From Leishmania mexicana MHOM/GT/2001/U1103 (Eukaryota; Euglenozoa; Kinetoplastea; Trypanosomatida; Trypanosomatidae), in the NCBI RefSeq assembly GCF_000234665.1, contig NC_018318.1, forward strand, positions 372,001 to 436,000: a DNA stretch of 64,000 nt, given 5' to 3'. Shown here one piece after another: positions 32,019-40,945 of this stretch. The notes under the pieces were generated by a model. That model searched no databases. It saw nothing but the letters and a program-made list of their open reading frames with translations, and was not told the origin of the DNA. The first letter of the stretch is position 1. Every line of letters starts with the position of its first letter. The position numbers and the translations under genes are program-made.

Positions 32019-33970
32019 GGTCTTTTGCAACTTGGCTCGCGGAAAGGGAGGTAGAAAGGGGGAGTGGTGTGGCAGTGTGGGAGGGATTGCGTGTGCATGC
32101 GGAGTGCTGCGGCCCGCACTACGGCAAGGGTATCGACAGGGACACACGCACGCACATGCGCGCACCCAAGAGAATAAAACAAATGGTGCGCGAGAGAGAG
32201 GGGGGGGGGGCAACCCTGCAAGTCTTCTGCGCAGCTGCCTCTCTCTCCCACTGGCACCAACGAAGGGTGTTGCCGCAGCATTGTTGATTCGGTCAACATA
32301 AAAAAAAAACGTAACGGTACGAGCACACGCACAGAAAGGAAAGGAGATGGTAAAGGGAGAGCGAGTGAAGGATAGCTTGTACGCGCTGGTGAGCAAAATA
32401 TGCTCGCATAGGCATCGGCGCATACAAATTAGAGTGACAGCGGAGACAGCTATAGGGAAGAGAAAGGCTAGGTCGATGCGTTCCGACTCCACCGACGTAT
32501 GCTCCCACAGAAGCGCGCGCACACACACACACCTCCACACTTGCCCTCATGTTGAAGCGCCCTGTCCATACTTAGGGGAGAACGCTGAGGGCAGAGGCTG
32601 CCTCTCGTCGCACGCCCTGTCCCATCCTGTTCCCTCCCTCCTTCGTGCTTCTTCGTCATACCCACCCCCCTGGAAAGCGCACACCCGCCACGAGATCGGA
32701 TCGATCGCTACCACTGGCAAGCCGAGATGACATCATGTGCACTAGTGCCTCGGGTAGCCTCTACCTCTCCTGCTTCTTTTATCGGTTCTGCCGCCGTTGC
32801 TGCTGCTTTTTTTTTCTTGTGAGGGTTTGGCCTCTTCTGACAGCGCAGGACAACATTCGGCACATCGTTGCACTTCTTCCTGCAGCGCAAACCTGTGAAA
32901 CGGACAGAGTGACACCGAAGAGCAGAAAAAGGGCGAGAGAAGGATGCAGCTTGACTCTCGCCAGAGTCACCAGCGTAGCGCACCTCGCAAACAAGCAAGC
33001 AAAAGCGTTGGTTTCCCCGTTGCCCTCCTTCTGCTCCCCCTCCGCTATCTTACGCCGCACGCGTACACGGGGGTATTGCCGGCGCGATCACGGTACACAC
33101 GCGCAAGCGCATTACACCGTCGCGCAAACAACAATGAAAAAAACACCAGAGAGCGCGAGTTGCTCGTGGTTTATTGTTCTTCTCCCCCCCTCTCCACGCG
33201 GAGCCGGCGTGGCACTCACGACAGCAAAGGCAGGAAAAGGGAAAACGACGGCAGAGAAGCAACATGACACGCTTAGGCATACACGCCCACACACCCACGG
33301 GGAGTACAAGAAAAAAACGAAAAGGGTGGGACGACAGGCCGTCTTTAATGGTAGGAGAAGGGAAAAAAAATAGAGGGGCGTGCAGGAACTAGGGTGATCG
33401 AGTCGGTATGGTTCAGCGCGACGGGTAATGGTTGCGCTGCTAATATGCGGACGCTTGTACAGAGGGAGGGAGGGGGAGCAGAGAGAAGGCACTGCACACG
33501 GCGCCGAAAAACAATAACAGTAAGGGTGCTTGGCCCCATGCCTGTGGCTTTCGATTTGTCGTCTCTCTTGTGCGCTTTTGGCTGCCGTGTTTGTTGGGGT
33601 TCTCGCTCATACCGGCATACGGCAACAACTGACCTCCTCCTACCGTGCTGCACAAACGGTGTTCAGGTATCGTTGCGCTACAGCTTCGCGCATCCGGGCC
33701 GCTTCCCTTTTCCCTTTCCCTTACTTCCCGCGAGCGTGTCCAAGTTTGTTGGCGGTTGTATACCTGAGCAACAAGAGACGACATTCTTCTCTCCACACCA
33801 CCCTTCTTTACCTTTTTTTCTTGCCGGTTTACGAGGAGCACCACCGCACTATGCACAGCTGCATGAATGCCGCTTTCCTGCCCGTGAAAAGTGCTCCCCA
33901 GGAGTTTTACACACACACATACGCACACGCACACGCACCATCCTCCCCCATGGCTAGTCCCCTATGACTG
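32019..33970. other. Intergenic between sulfotransferase-like gene and VTC1
   Basis: No supported gene. It contains a G-run (32,201-32,210), short CA repeats near 32,519-32,532 and 33,910-33,940, and mixed purine/pyrimidine tracts. From about 33,500 the DNA is less GC-rich than further left. Frames such as 32,645-33,373 (plus) have no recognisable domain and oppose transcription. Confidence 0.55.
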
Positions 33971-34513
33971 CTATTGTGCGAAGCGTGCGGACTCTGAAAA
34001 GGAGGAGACAACTGTCTGCGTGTACTGACGCTGCAGTGAGAATAGCGTCGCCAAAGCCAGCGCTGAGCCTAGCACAAGCACTAGCAGCGTTGGGCCGCGT
34101 GTATCATCGTAGCGCATCGGCTCGCGCATATAGATCTTGTTGGCACGATCGCGAAAGATAAACAGCGAGTACACCATGAACACAATCGAGACTGGGAGCA
34201 ACACCAGGCCAGCTAGCTCTGCACCGTTGTTAGTGGAATCGCTAAAGTTCAACAGTGTGAGAGACATCAAGCCAATCATCACGGAAATAGACAGCCACTT
34301 CAAGAACGTGCGCTCATTTGCGAAGAAGGTCTTAGGATCGATCTTCTGGGGTACGCAAATACGCTTGTCGTTCACGGAGCCGGTGAGGTTGCGACCGCCC
34401 GGGCCCTGGAGGCTCTCGTACTTGTCATCCCCTTCGTCTTGACCCTCAGCCCACGGCTTCAAGGAGCCGCCCACACAGCAGAGGTAGGAAAGACCTCGGT
34501 TCGCAGCGTCCAT
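33971..34513 (-). CDS. VTC1: Vacuolar transporter chaperone 1 (VTC1), DUF202 protein
   Basis: This is a 180-residue subunit of the VTC polyphosphate polymerase complex of acidocalcisomes, where VTC4 makes polyphosphate and VTC1 forms part of the membrane pore. The diagnostic block VPQKIDPKTFFANERTFLKW (54-73) is directly followed by a membrane helix (SISVMIGLMSLTLLNF). Two more helices follow, at about 101-120 (GLVLLPVSIVFMVYSLFIF) and 142-160 (LLVLVLGSALALATLFSL), giving the three-helix DUF202 fold. Start is ATG 34513. A strong polypyrimidine tract lies immediately upstream on the minus strand (34,524-34,545). The length is close to trypanosomatid VTC1. Confidence 0.92.
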   Translation of the reverse strand: MDAANRGLSYLCCVGGSLKPWAEGQDEGDDKYESLQGPGGRNLTGSVNDKRICVPQKIDPKTFFANERTFLKWLSISVMIGLMSLTLLNFSDSTNNGAELAGLVLLPVSIVFMVYSLFIFRDRANKIYMREPMRYDDTRGPTLLVLVLGSALALATLFSLQRQYTQTVVSSFSESARFAQ

Positions 34514-35170
34514 GGTTGCTCAACACGTCGATAGAAGACGAAAAAAAAGGAAGAAAATGCTGAAAGTGCTAGGAAGCTTATAAATTCAGATCACCTATGC
34601 GCGAAAAGTGGCAGATATACAGGTGTAAAAGAGGGCTGCGTGAACAGGTAGCATTGTTTGCAAAGCAGGTGCGGGGTAACACGCCGCGTGCAGAAAAGGG
34701 CAACGGAGGGAACGAGAAAAGATGTCGAAAAGAGTAAAGAGGGAGCACTTTGTAAGATTCTGTCGTTTGCCGCTGTGCACAATTTGTTTCACAACCACCA
34801 CTTGGAAGACGTTAAGACGCGTGGGCTGATATTGCAGCCATCACTTGAGCCGAACCTTGGCTGTGTCGGTGGAACAGTGCGTAGCACCGTTTGCGATGCA
34901 ACATCGCTTTGCCCTCTTCGTTCTCTTTGTTTTCCCCTTTTTTGTTTAATCCATGCACTACAAGGGTGTATCTGCACGTAAAGGAGGTGCACACGCTCAT
35001 ATAAAGATCGAGCGGCAGGCAAAGCCGACGATGTAAATGGACTCCATTTCCACAGCGTAAAGCGCCGAGTTCTACGGAAAAAAAGTAAGAGAAGGGGAAC
35101 GGGGTCGCTCACTTTCAAAGCAGCAATGAGAATGCTATCGTCGCCGGCTGTAATAATAAATAAATAGCGG
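34514..35170. other. Intergenic between VTC1 and the small membrane protein gene
   Basis: No supported gene in about 650 bases. Composition is near-balanced, with a minus-strand polypyrimidine tract just upstream of VTC1. Short frames have no recognisable features. Confidence 0.6.
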
Positions 35171-35794
35171 CTATTCGGGCTCCCTTCCAACATTGGATGG
35201 CTGGGGGTATGTGTCCGTGCTCGGGATCAGTACAGATTGCGTAGGGTTATGCGCCGCTAGGTAGTTTGTGGTGAACACACCAGCAGCGACGACGAGGCGC
35301 CACAGCATCGTCCAGGCCAAGTATCGCTGCAGCGGCAGTTGCCAATAAAGGGCATTATCAAGCCCATTTATGCCAAGGCTGATAAGGTGCAGTGACACAA
35401 CTACCAGCGTGCCGGGAAAAATGAGAGAGTACAAAACAAACGGTACAAGCTTTCTATCACCCTGGTTGCCGCAGACCACCGACAGAGGCCATGGCAAAGA
35501 GCGCAATACAGACAGCTTCATTGGTGGGCTTTGACCCAGAGCAATGGAGCGCGTAATTTGGGTGCTGTTAGAAAACGTGATGCCGGCTATGAAGAGTGTA
35601 AAGCTAAAAACGTTCACAAAAAAATTCGCTGTAGCGAGAACTGCTGGTGCGCTACTGTTTTCCACAATTGACTTCTCCATAAAGTAGTTTGCGGCAAGCG
35701 TTAGCGAAGTCATCACACTAAAAGGCACAGCAAACGTAGGTCGCAAAAACACCTGTGAAAACGAATCTGTTTCTGGGAGAAGCTGAAGCTCCAT
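35171..35794 (-). CDS. Hypothetical multi-pass membrane protein, 207 residues
   Basis: The ATG at 35794 (MELQLLPETD) starts a 207-residue protein with about four hydrophobic segments: FAVPFSVMTSLTLAANYFM, VLATANFFVNVFSFTLFIAG, FVLYSLIFPGTLVVVSLHLI and WTMLWRLVVAAGVFTTNYLA. The tail is Pro/Ser/Thr-rich and hydrophilic (TDTYPQPSNVGREPE). The frame stays open to 35890, but that codon is TTG. No family is recognised. Codon use is less GC-rich than in the genes left of 33 kb, like its neighbours VTC1 and COQ9. The location in the cell is unknown. Confidence 0.68.
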   Translation of the reverse strand: MELQLLPETDSFSQVFLRPTFAVPFSVMTSLTLAANYFMEKSIVENSSAPAVLATANFFVNVFSFTLFIAGITFSNSTQITRSIALGQSPPMKLSVLRSLPWPLSVVCGNQGDRKLVPFVLYSLIFPGTLVVVSLHLISLGINGLDNALYWQLPLQRYLAWTMLWRLVVAAGVFTTNYLAAHNPTQSVLIPSTDTYPQPSNVGREPE

Positions 35795-36570
35795 GGCTCC
35801 TTTAAGTGATATTTGGCTGCCGATTAGTGTACAGAACAAACAGCATTTGATACCGATGGATGTCAAGCGCTTTCGTGGGTGTGAGTGCAAAAACCACAGA
35901 CGTCAATGACTGTAAAGCATTCCTGGAGCCAATAGTGACGTGGAAGGTTTTTCCTTTTTCATTTAGAAGAGGCACATAAGCACAAAACAGGACACAGACG
36001 CAGGAAAGCGGGTAGTAGAGGGGAAAAGTCGCTACGCAGAGCTACAGCAGAAACACCATAGCACGCGGAAGTCCTTGTACCTACTTGATCATGGTCAAAA
36101 CACGAAGCGGGGGTGCACTTCATCTTTGCAAAGTGCAACCACACACCGTGCCAGCTCATTTTCACATTCATATGTGCTCGAAAGTTTCCTTTTGGCGTTT
36201 CTTTCGATTTTTTTGCTGGAAAAGATGCGGAGAGTGGGTGATAAAGGCTGGTCGGCGTACAGCAAGTAAGCAAACATTGCAGCTAAAGGGGTTTGTCATT
36301 CAGTATGTCAGGCAATCATCAAGCCGAAAAAAAAAATAAGTGGCACTCTACTTCGCTTCCAAGAAATAACAACCTTATCTTCTCAGGCGCAGGTATACTA
36401 GGGAAAAAAAGGAACATCTCTTTTCTGAAATGAAAAGGAGGAAGCAGTAAAAGAAAGAGTGTTGTTATGGAGCTTCTTGCATTTAGTCGCAACAAGGGCA
36501 AAGATACAGGCGGTGCCCCAAAAGTTTCATCATTTTCCATAAGCAGGCACAACAAAGCGCTGGAACAGTA
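35795..36570. other. Intergenic upstream of the small membrane protein gene
   Basis: No supported gene. AT-richer than the left half of the window, with scattered A/T runs. The minus strand just upstream of 35794 has a T/C-rich stretch that could serve as the trans-splice signal. Confidence 0.55.
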
Positions 36571-37451
36571 CTACCACACAGTATTTGCAGTAACGTAGTC
36601 TGCATCAGGATCGCAGGGGGAGCACGGGCAGTCAAGTGAACATGTAGCCTTCAGTTCCGCTTTCCCTTCAGCAACGGTCAGCTTCAAATCAATGTACAAG
36701 ATGTAAAGAGGCTCACTAGCACCGAAGTCACAGGCTGCGAAAATTAGATCACGCGATTCCTTTCACAGTTTATCCGTCCCATACTTAGTGAGCACCTATG
36801 ATTGAAGCAGGAGCTCTTCAGGCGCAGCGTGATGTCGAGTTGATTAGATGAAACCCCGATTCCGCAATAGTAGCATAAAAATGCGTTACAGATGGCAACA
36901 GATAATGCTCCCGTTGCTTATATACATATATATATGTATATCTTGAATCACTTAATACGTGTCAAACAAATCTGCAAAGTCGCCCACAACTTCCGGATTT
37001 GCGTCGCTCATGCTTGCCTCCAGACACCCCATGTGACTGATGGAGGGTTTAGATACGACTGCCTAGTCCGCACTGACGTTGATAAACTGGAATGGGCTCG
37101 CACTTCCCACACTGAATACAACGATCGCAAAGGCGCGGTCATCGTCTGTTGCTACCATTCAAGAGAGTCGAGTTTCTTCATACTCACAGAACATCCGTCC
37201 ACGATATGACAGTCCGTTTCACATGTGCCCACGTCTTCGTCAGGTAAACTGTTACGGGGAATCCTCGCTATAATTGTAGCGCAGTGATCTTTGGTTTTGC
37301 CGTGCGATTCACAATGATGAGTCATTCATGTTTCCGAGAAGGAAGCAATACCACACTTTGAACAGGCACAATGCGAAGTTTTGTCATCACCGCAGCAATA
37401 AGCACCACGCGGACTCTTGATGGCAACAACGCGTTGCGCTGTACGGTGCGC
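36571..37451 (-). pseudogene. Relic of a Cys-containing protein gene, broken by stops and frame changes
   Basis: Four minus-strand open segments with protein-like composition follow each other in order, alternating between two frames. From 37,451 to 37,152 one frame reads a Cys-rich stretch with an internal TGA at 37,326-37,328, then MTHHCESHGKTKDHC and onward to MKKLDSLEW and a stop. From 37,155 the next frame reads VATDDDRAFAIVVFSV, with a TAG at 37,063, and then runs to GDFADLFDTY and a stop at 36,952. From 36,917 the first frame reads GIGVSSNQLDITLRLKSS. From 36,762 the second frame reads SRDLIFAACDFGASEPLYIL and DLKLTVAEGKAELKATC, ending with a stop at 36,571. No family is recognised and no intact start was found. 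It could also be two small genes or chance; broken states are as seen in this sequence. Confidence 0.38.
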
Positions 37452-37921
37452 CTACTCCCTTTAAAAGAAAACAAATCAGAGAAGGAGCGGCAATTTTTGT
37501 TGCGGGAACAGCACAACGCACACGACCTGGAGCAGGCTTGCAGTTTATCGTGCCGCTGCTTTAGTCAAAAGTTGAGGGAATAGGGAAAGAAGGACAAGGC
37601 AGTTGGTTACCCCACCCCCAATCGGCACAAGTGATAAGAATAGAGGCACCCAGATTTTTGAAATGCGGGCATGAATAGGCTTTTTTCGTTTGGCAATATA
37701 TGCAAAAGTGGTACGATCGGGTGAGGACGACAAAACTGTCCAATAACCAAACAGACCGCAAAGGCATATCTTACCCCGCTACACGAGTGACGCTTTTCTT
37801 TCTGAAAATGTGCTGATATATTGTTCTTTTTCGTGTGTATATACCCAGGAGCCTCTTTGTTCCATGCGCAAAAAAAAAAGCAAAGCAACAGGGGCCCTCT
37901 GGTCTTGTTGATTTTTGCATG
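37452..37921. other. Gap between COQ9 and the relic
   Basis: About 470 bases downstream of the COQ9 stop, AT-richer, with an A-run at 37,870. It should hold the COQ9 3' UTR. Short frames give no recognisable protein. Confidence 0.55.
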
Positions 37922-38734
37922 TTAAAAAAGCGTTTCAACCGCAGCTTTTGTCAAGGACCGAGTGTCGGCCGCGTTCGGTGAAGCGTCGCCTAACAAAGAA
38001 GTGGTGACCGCCCCATACACAAGCGCCACCTGCGCTCTTTTGCAGTACCACCCCATATTCAATGCCGAAGGGCCAGCATACGGACCTGATGATAGCGGAA
38101 TACCCTTAAGAAAGCTCTTGAAAAAAGCCGAAGTAGGCAACGCACCGTTGCTATCCACTTCTCCAGATTGAATGCGAGACGCCATTGCCTTTGATCGGAG
38201 AATTCGGCGTGCCGGCTCAAGCAACTCTCCAAGAGTGGCAGCACGCTCCATATAGTATACTGTTGTATCGACAAACTCCGCCACGTTAATTACAGTGTAC
38301 GGTAGGTTGGCTGGAAGGTATTCAAGAGCCACTGCGCTTGGCCAGTGTTCCGCTAAAGGTATCAGCAACTCAAGCTTCGACAAAATAGCTTTCTCTGCAA
38401 CGTCCTTCTCAGTGGGGAGTAGCAGTCTGTTTTGGACAAAGGCATCCACGTTTGAGTCAATGCTCTTGATGATGGCGTCCTTGTTGTAAGCAGACTCCAA
38501 CTTCTGCTGCACATGCAAGTTTGTCGACTTCACAATGTGTTCGACGAGGGCAATCGGAAAGCCTCTGTTGAAAATGTGAGACAATGTTCTGTCGGTAATA
38601 TCTTCCGCTCCGATGGATTTGAGCGAAACAGCGAGGGTAGCGTTCGTGAATCCGGTTGTGGGGGCATGCTTCGCCGCTTCAGACAGGATCTTGACACGAA
38701 GCTGAAAATGGGCCGGACTGAGAGCTGCGCACAT
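37922..38734 (-). CDS. COQ9: Ubiquinone biosynthesis protein COQ9
   Basis: This 270-residue protein is a lipid-binding accessory factor for COQ7 in mitochondrial coenzyme Q synthesis. Its first part matches the COQ9 N-terminal helical region (RVKILSEAAKHAPTTGFTNA). The C-terminal part carries the conserved blocks LIPLAEHWPSAVALEYLPAN (124-143), EFVDTTVYYM (153-162), WYCKRAQVALVYGAVTTSLL (229-248) and DASPNAADT. Between the last two diagnostic blocks there is an extra segment of roughly 60 residues (about 166-226) that animal COQ9 lacks. Start is ATG 38734; the frame's earlier codon at 38737 is GTG. No classical long mitochondrial presequence is visible. It is the first gene of the leftward transcription unit. 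Confidence 0.87.
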   Translation of the reverse strand: MCAALSPAHFQLRVKILSEAAKHAPTTGFTNATLAVSLKSIGAEDITDRTLSHIFNRGFPIALVEHIVKSTNLHVQQKLESAYNKDAIIKSIDSNVDAFVQNRLLLPTEKDVAEKAILSKLELLIPLAEHWPSAVALEYLPANLPYTVINVAEFVDTTVYYMERAATLGELLEPARRILRSKAMASRIQSGEVDSNGALPTSAFFKSFLKGIPLSSGPYAGPSALNMGWYCKRAQVALVYGAVTTSLLGDASPNAADTRSLTKAAVETLF

Positions 38735-39229
38735 CACGGTTTGAGAGAACTACAGTTGTAGCGCTTTTATTTTCGAAAACAGAAATGGCATTAGCAACAC
38801 GCTCAACTGAGAGGGAAAGGGAGGTAGAGGTGCCAAAAACAACAGCACAAAAACAGAAGCACACGGGAACGATTTGTTCCGGATATGCGTACAATACTGC
38901 CATTTTGGCCTGCTAAAGTGTATGACTCCATCAGTGGTACCCGCTGTCGCGCTGGAGCACAACCGTAAGCAGAACTTTGTAGTTCACTGCTTTAAGCCAG
39001 AAATGCCCTACGTTGGAAACCTAGGCCACGTTGCCCTTTGTGTCGGCCTTTCCGGCCGTACGCTCAGCTTCCTCAGCTCATCACTCGAGCTGAACCCGGC
39101 GAGCACTCCTCTCAAGTAGTAAAAGAAGGGCGTAGGCTTTTATTGGTGCTTTTCAATGTTTCAGTTTCCTTCAGCACAACAGGAGGTCAAAATTCATTCT
39201 GCCCCTGCCCGTCGCAGGCCCCAATCGTG

Positions 39230-39830
39230 TGTTGCGAAGCAGCGCTGGACACGCATTACAGCAAAATGCTGATCTGGTCATCTTGGGACGGCCCCTTCCC
39301 CCAGCGTCACCCACCCACCCCCCAGCCCCTCATCATGCCGGGCGCCGCGTGCTGCATCCCTCTCGGGGTGAGACCGAGACCCCCGGCACCAGTAGGCAGC
39401 GATGGTCGCGTGGGGTGCGCTGGAGTCACGCTGACGTTTTGCCCATCACATGGATGGCACAAGCGTGTGCACGGTCACATGTCGCTCCAACGCGGCGCCG
39501 CCCCACGGCCCGACCGCCGACCTCAGTGGCGGTAAATCGCACTGAGCCCCCCCCCTCACCCTTACGTCATGGGTCCCCAACACGGTCAGCACCAGAAGTG
39601 TCGCGGTGGCTGGCATGGCGAAGGGGCTGCTCGCCTTCAGGGTGTATACGGGAGCATGGCCCCGCGCTGGCGCGCCCTGTTTCATTAAACAGGGGCGTTG
39701 AAGGGTAGAAGAGAGACTGTGGCAGCGCTTTTCGCCAAGGTGTACAGGAACATAATGTGCTGTTCGGGGAGGTGAAGTTCGAGTGGGTAATGGTGACACC
39801 TCGAAATACTAGGTTTCACAGCCTTGATCG
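39230..39830. mobile_element. Possible SIDER-type degenerate short retroposon
   Basis: About 0.6 kb of GC-rich, non-repetitive, non-coding DNA stands out from the AT-richer strand-switch region. Blocks such as CATGCCGGGCGCCGCGTGCT and GGTCGCGTGGGGTGCGCTGG look like the family of Leishmania SIDER/ingi-related sequences as remembered. The length fits the roughly 0.55-kb SIDER class. No open frame, clear target-site duplication or A-tail was found. Identification is tentative. Confidence 0.35.
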
Positions 39831-40835
39831 CCGCAGTGAATAAATTCATGAAGATGGCGCTAGACAGAGGCCAAACGAAGAAGGGTGCGGGGGCTTGCAG
39901 AAGGAGCCGTGTTGGGGCACTTGCTGGGAAAAGGGCCCCATAAACGGGTTTGAGTTGACACAGAGGGGAAGGGCGCGCTCCCTTGGCACACTAGGCATTG
40001 TGTGGTGTCGTCACAAACGTCGTGCATTGGACGTAGGGGCAGCTCAGACGCGATAATACAGTTGTCGACGCTGATGGAAAGCACCGACTGCTCCCTCTCG
40101 ATATGGTGTGGGAATTCGCGAGTGGCGCCTACAGTGTTAGCATTTGCACTATCGCCGTTTTTACTCACCGCTCGTGGATGGAACCAGCTCGACAATGACC
40201 AAGAGGGGACGCCGACTGAAAGTGACATCGAGTTCTTTTTTCTGTATTTCGCGGTTCAGCAGCCTTTACGATCATGTGTTGCAAAAATGAGGCTAGAGAG
40301 CCGGGCTGAAGTGCGTTCTTTTTTTTTTACCTACTGTGTCTGATCCAGGTCGACCTGCTTGCTGGTGAACTGGCGTGACAGAAGCCGCAGAAAATAAAGA
40401 AAACAAAAAAACACGTTCATAGCTTTCAGAACTTGATTCTGACAGAAGCACTGTGATATGAGGGTGTGGCACTAAGCCTCGAGGCCTTTGTTCACCGTAG
40501 TCTCGTTGTGTATGCCAAAGTCGCGTTTCGCGACCCTCCCAAAGGTGACTGTGTATTCAAGAGAAAGGCAATGTAGGCTCTTTTTTTTTGAAACAGGATA
40601 GGGGGAAAACTTAGTGGGGTGAGTGATGAGTTCCCACTGAGACTGTTTATGTGTAGCCTTTTTCCTCACCGGAGTCTTTTTGGTTTTGGCGCACCCGCGA
40701 TCCCCTCTTGAGAGAAAGGCTGATAGGAAACAGCTATAGAAATCGCGTGTTGCCAGAGAGGTACCGCTTTTTCACTTACAAAAGCATATTTTTCCTATGT
40801 GCTGCAAAGCTCTTAGCTTTCTATGGCTGCATTTG

Positions 40836-40895
40836 TCCTGGTCTTATGTTCCTTTTTTTTTCCGATTTTGCTGCTGGTGGGTGGTGTGCGCAAAG
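40836..40895 (+). promoter_or_regulatory. Predicted spliced-leader acceptor for the dynein gene
   Basis: A pyrimidine-rich tract with ten consecutive T (about 40,836-40,876) is followed by its first AG at 40,894-40,895, about 50 nt before the ATG at 40,946. No ATG lies between. Confidence 0.45.
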
Positions 40896-40945
40896 GTGGA
40901 CGAAGAGTTTTGCTATACACAATTGCATACAAGCAGGAGTGAAAA

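Larger units (their letters stand above)
38735..40945. promoter_or_regulatory. Divergent strand-switch region, probable transcription start zone for both gene clusters
   Basis: All supported genes to the left are on the minus strand and all to the right on the plus strand, with COQ9 and the dynein gene diverging from here. In trypanosomatids such divergent switches are the usual RNA polymerase II initiation zones, marked by acetylated histones and lacking TATA-type promoters. Part of the 2.2 kb is a GC-rich island (39,230-39,830). Two overlapping opposite frames at 39,860-40,343 are not convincing genes. No tRNA or 5S gene was recognised. Confidence 0.75.

Noticed and set aside
36892..37209. 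105-codon plus frame
   Set aside because: Antisense to the relic segments, whose minus-strand reading is longer and continues on both sides. Direction also disagrees with the gene cluster.
39860..40343. Opposed 122-codon minus and 113-codon plus frames in the strand-switch region
   Set aside because: No recognisable motif and mutually overlapping. Left as unexplained DNA rather than genes.
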